DNA of 58,518 nt from Erwinia sp. ErVv1 (GTDB taxonomy: Bacteria > Pseudomonadota > Gammaproteobacteria > Enterobacterales > Enterobacteriaceae): contig NZ_CDPK01000005.1 of the NCBI RefSeq assembly GCF_900068895.1, positions 416-58,933 on the forward strand. Direction: 5' to 3'. Shown here one piece after another: positions 53,501-58,518 of this stretch (positions are counted from its first letter, which is position 1; every line of letters starts with the position of its first letter). A program made the translations under genes and the position numbers. Below the pieces are notes generated by a model. The model saw only the letters and a list, made by a program, of their open reading frames with translations, ran no database searches and had not been told where the DNA came from.

Positions 53501-56452
53501 GTTGAAGGCGGCAATCCCCACGGAATTCTCGCCGCTCAGGGTGACCTCCGCCGGATTGATCTGCTGCAGCCAGGCGTGGTCGTTCAGCCAGTAAAGCGTT
53601 GAGTTCGCCGTGCTGACATCGGTACTGCCGCCATTGCTGACCAGTCTGGCTTCCCAATCGCCTGCCACATACCCCCTCTGGCGCGGATCGTGGAACACCA
53701 CCGAGCCGCCGGTAACAATCGTGCCACCGTCAAGGACCTGCCCGGCGATGGCGTTGGTACCATACAGATTAACAATGCCGTTCTGGTTGACGCGGGCCAG
53801 TTCTCCCCGGGCGATCGCCCCGTGCGTCGAGGCAAAATCGGGAGCATTGCCTGCCGTTACGTTCAGCGTACCGCTGTTGGTAATGGTGGTTGACGCGTCG
53901 TCGCCGGGAAACCAGAATCCTTCGGCATAAAGTGCCGTGCTGCCATTGCTGACATCAATGGTGCCGCTGTTATCAACTGAGGCACTGCTTAGCGCCCTGA
54001 TACCCGATGCCTCTTCTCCCTGCAGGCTGATATTGCCGGTGTTGGTTATCTGGCCTTTATTTTGCGCCGTCAGGCCCACTTCACCGTTGAAAAAACCGCT
54101 GATGTCGGCATGGTTGGTTAACCGCGTGCTGTCGCCATCCACCGCTGCGCCGGTGGCATTAAAGCTGGTGAGATTAAGTCGGGTCGCCTCATCAATGGTA
54201 CCCTGCGCGCCGCCGCTGAGGTTGATACCGGTTGAGTACCGCCCAACGTTAATTATCGCGCCCCTGGTGTTGATCCCGGTTCCGCTACCGCTGCCGGCAA
54301 TCCCGGTTGAAAAAGAGGCGTCCGGCGTGATGGTCATACCCGCGCCATCAAACTTCGCGCCGTTCTGATAGTTGAAAATTGTGGAGTACCAGGCGGTATC
54401 GTAAGCGCCATAGCGACCGTTTACCGGAAGATTGATTTTTGCCTCTGGCCCAATCACCAGATAGCCGGTTTGATACTCGCCGCCGCGGATATTGAACAGG
54501 CTGTCGGTATCCACCGTCGCATTGCCTTCCGCGCGGATACCGACGGCCCCTTTACCACCAAGGTTTATCGGGCCGGTGATATTGGCATAAGCGCTACCGT
54601 CCTCCTCGCCTTTTACCCACACCGCCGTGTTGTAAGTGCCGTTGAGCGGATCGGCGCTGCCGTTAACGTTTATGGTGCCGTCCGAATACGCGCTGGCGCG
54701 GTTGCCGCTGGTGGCAAGGACTTTAATCGCCGTGCTGTTATCGCCATTCAGATTGATGGTGCCCGCGTTGCCGACCAGCCCGCCGCTGCCGGAGTCATTT
54801 ACCGACATAGCAATATTCTCATCCGGCCGGAAATCTGCATGGCCATTGACATCGATGATACCGTTATTTTGCAAACGGGCGTTCGGACCAGCATCCACCC
54901 GCATTGCGGTGCTGCCCTGAGTTAGTGAGCCAATCACGATATGACCGTCATTGATGGCGCTGCCGTCTCCTCCCACGCGAATACCAAGCGAATCGTTCAG
55001 CCTGACGTCCGCCGCCTCATCCGTCAGGCTGTTCTGCAGTGCACGTCCGAGATAGAGCGTGCCGCCCGCGGCATTAGCAAAACTGGCCTCTTTGCCATTA
55101 ACAAAAATACCATCCGCCGTCGACCAGTTCGCTACGCCGACGTTGATATTGCCATTATTAATGGCGCTGCCAGCAAAAACGCCCAGCGCGGTGCCGTTGC
55201 CTGCCGTGTTTATCACACCCTTGTTGCGAAAACGGCTGTTATCTCCCATCAGCACGGTGTAACTGAAAACGGAGCTGTTTACCGTGGCGCTGTCCACGCC
55301 AGTGCCATCCGCCAGGTTGAGGAAGCTGCCATTAATGACACCATTATTAATGCCGGTAGCACCGCTTTGCAGCGTAAGCGCGCTGCCGCCAGGGGTACCC
55401 GTACTGATGCTCGAGACTTTACCGTTAATCACGGCGCTACCGCCATTAGCGGCCAGTACGGCGCTGCTACCGTTGATCACCTCCAGCGTTTTATTCACCG
55501 TCGCGGTCGCTTTTGCCCCGTCGGCGCTGAGCACCACCAGTTCGCCAATATCCTGTGCGGCCTCATCGCCAGGGTCCTGCGCTACCCTCCTGTAGACAAT
55601 TTCGCCGCTGGTGATCGAAACCGCCTTATCCAGCTCACTGCTGTAGCTGTCCGGGCTGAGCCTGCCAATGCTTAACTGATTAATCAGCCAGTTATTGTAA
55701 TTTTGAAAGTCGCTGAAGCGGGTGACGTTAAAACGGGTGGTCTCGTTATCCCTTGTGGTGACGCTAAACTCGCCTTTATAGGTCGCCACGCTGTCGGCAG
55801 GAAGGGTCAGATAAGGCTCGCCGTCGGGCTGCAGAATGGACGTGAAGGTAATGCGGTTGTCGCTATTCCAGTTCATATTACCGCTGCCGGTGGCGGCAAA
55901 CAGTCGGCTCTGCTTAGCAGCCATACTCCAGCCGTTGGTTTCAGCGGTAGTTGTCGCGCCTTTTGCGCCAATATCAACGTTGATTGTCCCTTTACTGACC
56001 TGCGCCACGCGGGCATTGATATATTGTCCGCCTTTAACGTCAATGTAATTGGGCACTTGCGTATCCAGCCCGACGGGTGGCAAATCGATCATATTGGCTG
56101 AATTATAGACCTCGAAGGTGTCGGTGTCGCCGTTGGCAGCGGGGATGCTAATAGGGTAATCCTTATTTCCCGGATCGAGACGCGGTTTACCCACCAGAGA
56201 GTAATCCGTGCTGCCGCCAAGGTTTTGTAGCTCGCCCAGCGTGAAGCTCTGCGTGCCGCTCAGTCCCGAGGCAAACCGCTGCACGCCGCTCAGCGTTTGC
56301 GTTGAGCCATTACAGACGCAGAAAACACCCGCCTTGTTGTCATTAAGATAAGGCGAGAAAGGTTTAAGCGTGGCCGCCGAGGTTTGTGAGACAGGAATAA
56401 GGATTCCCTGCGCCGCAATAAGGCTCAGGAAAAGGGGATGTAATTTAAACAA
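50558..56452 (-). CDS. Large autotransporter (type Va secretion) adhesin-like protein
   Basis: The 1964-residue protein has a signal peptide (about residues 1-27), a very long passenger of about 1600 residues built of beta-helix-like repeats rich in short N-x-G-x-I and V-N-G motifs (NNGIIDVNG, NSGTIDLTG, NAGTINLNG), an alpha-linker, and a C-terminal beta-barrel of about 280 residues ending NVGVRWTF. Such proteins export their passenger to the cell surface, commonly for adhesion or biofilm. The TTG start is supported by GGAGG (complement of 56,461-56,465) 8 bases away. A close cysteine pair (FCVCNG, residues 45 and 47) near the N-terminus is unusual. The gene is convergent with the T6SS operon. 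Confidence 0.88.
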   Translation of the reverse strand: MFKLHPLFLSLIAAQGILIPVSQTSAATLKPFSPYLNDNKAGVFCVCNGSTQTLSGVQRFASGLSGTQSFTLGELQNLGGSTDYSLVGKPRLDPGNKDYPISIPAANGDTDTFEVYNSANMIDLPPVGLDTQVPNYIDVKGGQYINARVAQVSKGTINVDIGAKGATTTAETNGWSMAAKQSRLFAATGSGNMNWNSDNRITFTSILQPDGEPYLTLPADSVATYKGEFSVTTRDNETTRFNVTRFSDFQNYNNWLINQLSIGRLSPDSYSSELDKAVSITSGEIVYRRVAQDPGDEAAQDIGELVVLSADGAKATATVNKTLEVINGSSAVLAANGGSAVINGKVSSISTGTPGGSALTLQSGATGINNGVINGSFLNLADGTGVDSATVNSSVFSYTVLMGDNSRFRNKGVINTAGNGTALGVFAGSAINNGNINVGVANWSTADGIFVNGKEASFANAAGGTLYLGRALQNSLTDEAADVRLNDSLGIRVGGDGSAINDGHIVIGSLTQGSTAMRVDAGPNARLQNNGIIDVNGHADFRPDENIAMSVNDSGSGGLVGNAGTINLNGDNSTAIKVLATSGNRASAYSDGTINVNGSADPLNGTYNTAVWVKGEEDGSAYANITGPINLGGKGAVGIRAEGNATVDTDSLFNIRGGEYQTGYLVIGPEAKINLPVNGRYGAYDTAWYSTIFNYQNGAKFDGAGMTITPDASFSTGIAGSGSGTGINTRGAIINVGRYSTGINLSGGAQGTIDEATRLNLTSFNATGAAVDGDSTRLTNHADISGFFNGEVGLTAQNKGQITNTGNISLQGEEASGIRALSSASVDNSGTIDVSNGSTALYAEGFWFPGDDASTTITNSGTLNVTAGNAPDFASTHGAIARGELARVNQNGIVNLYGTNAIAGQVLDGGTIVTGGSVVFHDPRQRGYVAGDWEARLVSNGGSTDVSTANSTLYWLNDHAWLQQINPAEVTLSGENSVGIAAFNGAYVEGTDRFIVNGEGATAIRLQNGASAVINNPITLNGNNTLGGFSDAAFSNFDNRSVVQGAGNNVTGFDVGYSMTNSGTIDLTGVNSTAVRLHGGSLYNSGVIKVASGIGIEASEGENTYFPESAQLAASDGIAAVRVNNNASFRVLGDGIFRNSIEGDGSADAILLDKGATGLAIDGTTLTSMGSGSAINNLAETSNIAMTNTYIYARGSGSGIRSATSFNPQGSVTIEPSGSATGYTFANADGSTTRNDMVIPRGIAILVGSGGTGVRANTSGQVISEGNIYVTTESGGSAIVTSTASEVINRGDIYSWSTVAPVIDLRGGSTLFINEGTLGTQYPETPLVVGGATNDRIALIDGAVNGDVDTGNGTDTLVLTGGTINGSLTMGSGVNNQAYVQNVSLKDVSHITTAGGEGSTLSLSDIAASGGSFTRDDLSRGVNLGAGWSTINFLDTDWTLTDSLKLAHSTINIDGGSTLFAGNGVNPVLAGATGDSLVVNNAGTLDLTNGSGLPGDTLTINGTLNSLYGRLRLNSVLNGGGALSNQSSDTLRVTGDANGTALIEVTPAATSTGLLSDINHNAVIEANEGISLAQVAGNASADSFALQGGYLAAGPWRYALYSFAPGSSEADQRLVAGSGNQFWDYRLANDFVTRGASSRAAVVPQVPAYVSAPVGLMYYTAAVLGDLQQRLGELRHQQDLPAGDGGDMFVRYTGSNLRYKTSQSFNDFGYNFDLDYSALQVGGNLLRLDGDKDSLRGGIAYTRGNTRLRPDAADGYSSTTFNSDSLALYSSWLRDSGLYLDGTLAYHWHRGETDIGRKQDVAKIKGKGWSASLQSGYPIALGNGVRLEPQVQLIYMHLAMDSFTDKENLAVSYNDYNQTAGRIGAKLDRSWSDDGGRQYTPYLRANYFKGWGGNAKTTVGAKDIDGLDHTFTSGKFGQMWEAGIGGTATFRNDVSLYAEADYRKEIDSNGAKGWDYNVGVRWTF

Positions 56453-56994
56453 GGATGTATCCTCCAGAGAGAAAAATTCATGCCTTAAAAAAATCCCGCC
56501 GTAATACCAGAGCGATGCCCGCTTTTCAGCAGGCCTTCACGCAGCGCGGCATAAGATTAATACTATTAATGGCATTATCATCACTGCCCGGAGAAAAGAT
56601 CCATATAAACTTAATGCGGGAGATCGCGTTCATAAAAAAATAAGAATATTACCAGGCCGTTTCTAAATTAAAGTGGACCTTAAATAATCGGTACGACATT
56701 GATGAACTGAGAATTAGCCCTCAATTTTAGTCTTAACCTAAATTACATCTTTCTGTGGTTTGTTTTAGTGTTGAAAGCGGGGTTCTTTGTGAATTACGCG
56801 AAACGCTTTACTCACCATGATGGTTTTTCTTTTTGTGTGACGGCAAGAATGATAATCGTCGGGGAGGTTAAATTCCCTGCGCTAAAATAATCCCTGAACC
56901 CGCTGCGAAATAACTATCAAATAATTGATCTTGACTGCTCGATAAATCGTCCTTAGCATTTAGTCACATAAAATACAGGGGTAATAAGTGGTTT
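56453..56994. other. AT-rich intergenic region between autotransporter and Tlde1 genes
   Basis: About 540 bases separate two divergent genes. I see the autotransporter ribosome site and AT-rich stretches that could hold promoters for both genes, but no clear promoter pair, gene or repeat. A 62-codon frame on the plus strand (56,455-56,643) has no ribosome site or homology and is probably chance. Confidence 0.4.
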
Positions 56995-57519
56995 ATGGCG
57001 TTAAATAGGAAGATGCTGCTGAATAGTGCTGATTACGCACCTTTCAATCTGTACGGTGTAGGTGTGTTTATGGCCTTTTCTGGTAAAGGTATGTATCGCA
57101 ACAAAGGAGCATGCGGGGCTATCCCGAGTGATGTCCCATTCCCGCCGGGAAAATACTGGATTGTAGAAAGTGGATCTGGAAGATTAGGTTCGTGGGCAAA
57201 AGCTAAAGCTCAAGACCTATTCAACAAGATGTATTATGGTGCTGAATTCGGTCGCGATGAATGGTTTGCTTTATACAAGGATGATTGGGGTATTGATGAT
57301 GGTACCTGGATTGATGGCGTTTATCGCGGGTTATTCCGACTTCATCCGGGGCGAGTGTCTGAGGGATGTATAACTATCGCACATAATTCAGATTATGCAT
57401 TAATCAGAAATGCGCTTATGAATACAACCCCGATTCAGGTTCCTTGCATGCGTTCACTTATGGCTCGTGGTTGGGTTGAGGTGGTGGCTAGTGACTATAG
57501 CTCGAAAACTTGTCCGTAA
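56995..57519 (+). CDS. Tlde1-type T6SS L,D-transpeptidase-fold effector (DUF2778)
   Basis: The 174-residue protein matches the DUF2778 family that includes Tlde1, a T6SS effector related to L,D-transpeptidases. The catalytic motif is RLHPGRVSEGCITIAH (His117, Cys125, with SxGC), and PFPPGKYWIVE precedes it. In the periplasm such proteins cut peptidoglycan peptides and exchange D-amino acids. It has no classical signal peptide, consistent with T6SS delivery. It stands apart from the main T6SS operon, next to a broken hcp gene. Confidence 0.82.
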   Translation: MALNRKMLLNSADYAPFNLYGVGVFMAFSGKGMYRNKGACGAIPSDVPFPPGKYWIVESGSGRLGSWAKAKAQDLFNKMYYGAEFGRDEWFALYKDDWGIDDGTWIDGVYRGLFRLHPGRVSEGCITIAHNSDYALIRNALMNTTPIQVPCMRSLMARGWVEVVASDYSSKTCP

Positions 57520-57709
57520 AATTGCGAAAGTCGCATTCTACATCTTTCTTTCTTTGGCTATAGGCCGGACATTGGGAAGCCCTGAGATCTGGATAAGTGA
57601 TCGCTTTTCTTCCTGGCTTGGTCATTTCATATATGGTCCGGGGGAAATAGGTGCTGATAACTATTATGATCTCTATTTTTACATATCACTAATGACTGTT
57701 TTTCTATAA
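57491..57709 (+). CDS. Small membrane protein, probable immunity to the Tlde1-type effector
   Basis: The 72-residue product (GTG start at 57,491, with AGGTGG just before it) has one strong membrane or signal segment (KVAFYIFLSLAIG) followed by an aromatic-rich tail that would be periplasmic. Its start lies inside the end of the Tlde1-type gene, the usual effector-immunity geometry. Starts at 57,467 or 57,476 are possible. It is short for a Tldi1 immunity protein, so it may be truncated. Confidence 0.55.
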   Translation: MTIARKLVRKIAKVAFYIFLSLAIGRTLGSPEIWISDRFSSWLGHFIYGPGEIGADNYYDLYFYISLMTVFL

Positions 57710-57749
57710 CTACAGTAATTTATTTCATTGTAATGCAGTTAACCGATAA

Positions 57750-58160
57750 AATAAGGAAGAGATAATAGGATTAAGTCACGGTATTAATTTACCAGTAGAT
57801 AATGTTAATAGTAAGATTACAGGAACTCGTCAACATTCGTCGATGATCCTTGAAAAGGAAGTCGATAGTTCTACTCCTTATCTTTATAAATCTGCTGCTA
57901 CAGGCCAGACACTGAATAGTGCAGAAATAAAATTTCATCACATTAGCGATGCAGGACAAGAGGTTTATTATTATACCGTGTTAATGGAAAACGTAAAAAT
58001 CACAGGTGTTAACTGTGGTATGCCTAATGTTAAGTTAGCTGGTAATGATAAAATGAATCATGTTGAAAGCATCAGTTTACAGTATGAAAAAATTACCTGG
58101 CGAATTGTAGATGGCAACATTCAATATACTGATGCCTAGAATGAACGAGCAACTGTTTGA
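57750..58160 (+). pseudogene. Broken second hcp gene
   Basis: The frame encodes EEIIGLSHGINLPVDN, KITGTRQHSS, EKEVDSSTPYLYKSAATGQT and MENVKITGVN, clearly an Hcp protein. The first 35-40 residues are missing and no start codon opens the frame before 57,843. Near the end, GAT GCC TAG AAT GAA CGA GCA ACT matches the DAWNERAT ending, with the Trp codon changed to TAG. So it has both a 5' truncation and a nonsense mutation. The chromosomal Hcp at 27,165 is intact. Confidence 0.85.
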
Positions 58161-58177
58161 GAAACCATTTCTAACAA

Positions 58178-58208
58178 CAGCAGCAGGAGTCTTTTTTTCC
58201 TGTTGCTG
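58178..58208 (+). terminator. Hairpin after the hcp remnant
   Basis: CAGCAGCAGGA and TCCTGTTGCTG form an 11-bp stem (one G-T pair) with a T-rich loop. It lies where the terminator of the former hcp gene is expected. Confidence 0.5.
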
Positions 58209-58258
58209 GCTCCCGGTAACCCTCCCAAAAAACCGGTGTGTTGATCTTAACCGCGTAA

Positions 58259-58518
58259 TGTGGACACAGCACTAAGCGAGGGTCTGGTTTTCGAACTGTT
58301 CCGGGCTGAGGCCACCGCAGGCACAGTGGCGACGCCAGCGATAGTAATCACACTCGATATAATCAAACACCGTTGTCCGCATTATTTCCTGGCTGGCAAA
58401 ACGTTCTCCGTGGACACATTCCACTTTCATTGAATGGAAGAAGCTCTCTGCGCAGGTACGTGATGTCACCGCACCCTTTCTGGTTCGGACCGCTGGCGCT
58501 GAAGTCCTGCTTCAGCAG
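58259..58518 (-). mobile_element. IS3-family transposase remnant, internally deleted, cut by window edge
   Basis: On the minus strand, the frame ending at 58,272 encodes [18 protein letters not shown] and ends [12 protein letters not shown], the C-terminus of an IS3-family OrfB. Upstream, in another frame, the sequence reads [20 protein letters not shown], a part lying over 100 residues earlier in an intact OrfB. The DDE catalytic core is therefore deleted at about 58,465, with a frame change. A TGTGGACAC end lies at 58,259-58,267. The remnant cannot transpose, and its presence beside the orphan effector island fits a history of mobile DNA. Confidence 0.8.

Noticed and set aside
54941-55675. 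244-codon frame on the plus strand inside the autotransporter gene
   Set aside because: It is antisense to the repetitive GC-rich passenger, with no ribosome site or recognisable domain; several similar antisense frames occur along the gene.
56455-56643. 62-codon frame upstream of the autotransporter on the plus strand
   Set aside because: No ribosome site or similarity, and it overlaps the autotransporter's translation signals.

Overview
The window looks like a chromosomal segment of a gamma-proteobacterium of the order Enterobacterales (Enterobacter, Klebsiella, Pantoea or Erwinia type). This rests on the gene set, mostly GC-rich codon use, an ERIC element, a type VI secretion (T6SS) gene order resembling that of Klebsiella and Enterobacter, and an IS3-family remnant at the right edge. 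The species cannot be read from the sequence alone.

Positions 1-20,700 are an accessory metabolic and signalling region. A catabolic operon opens it (221-3892): a DeoR-type HTH fused to a ribokinase-fold sugar kinase, a DapA/NanA-family aldolase and an MFS transporter. A patatin-like phospholipase follows, then a perfect 8 x 8-bp microsatellite. Next comes a two-gene membrane operon: a MASE1-PAS sensor without an output domain, and an HdeD-like membrane protein carrying a permuted papain-like domain. Then come a MipA/OmpV-like outer-membrane protein, an SMR efflux protein, two tiny envelope proteins and an AdeRS/SmeRS-like two-component system. A GABA module follows (aldehyde dehydrogenase, gabP, gabT, gabR), then an HSL-type esterase and a PhzF-family protein. 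Broken gene remnants (an ASCH-domain gene, an SDR tail, an unidentified 12-kb remnant) lie between these genes.

Positions 21,347-50,427 hold a complete T6SS on one strand: tssB, tssC, tssK, tssL, an OmpA-like gene, hcp, clpV, vgrG, a PAAR gene, a conserved membrane gene, tssM, tssA, tssF, tssG, tssJ, tssE and a VasL/TssA-like gene. All thirteen core subunits are present. AT-rich cargo is inserted around vgrG and PAAR: a HEMSH metallopeptidase with a lipoprotein, a Tae4-like amidase with a small membrane protein, and a class-3 lipase with a lipoprotein plus a truncated second lipoprotein. These read as effector-immunity pairs.

Positions 50,558-56,452 encode a 1964-residue autotransporter on the opposite strand. 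The right end (56,995-58,518) is an orphan T6SS cargo island: a Tlde1-type L,D-transpeptidase-fold effector, a small membrane protein as probable immunity, a broken hcp gene and an internally deleted IS3-family transposase running off the edge.
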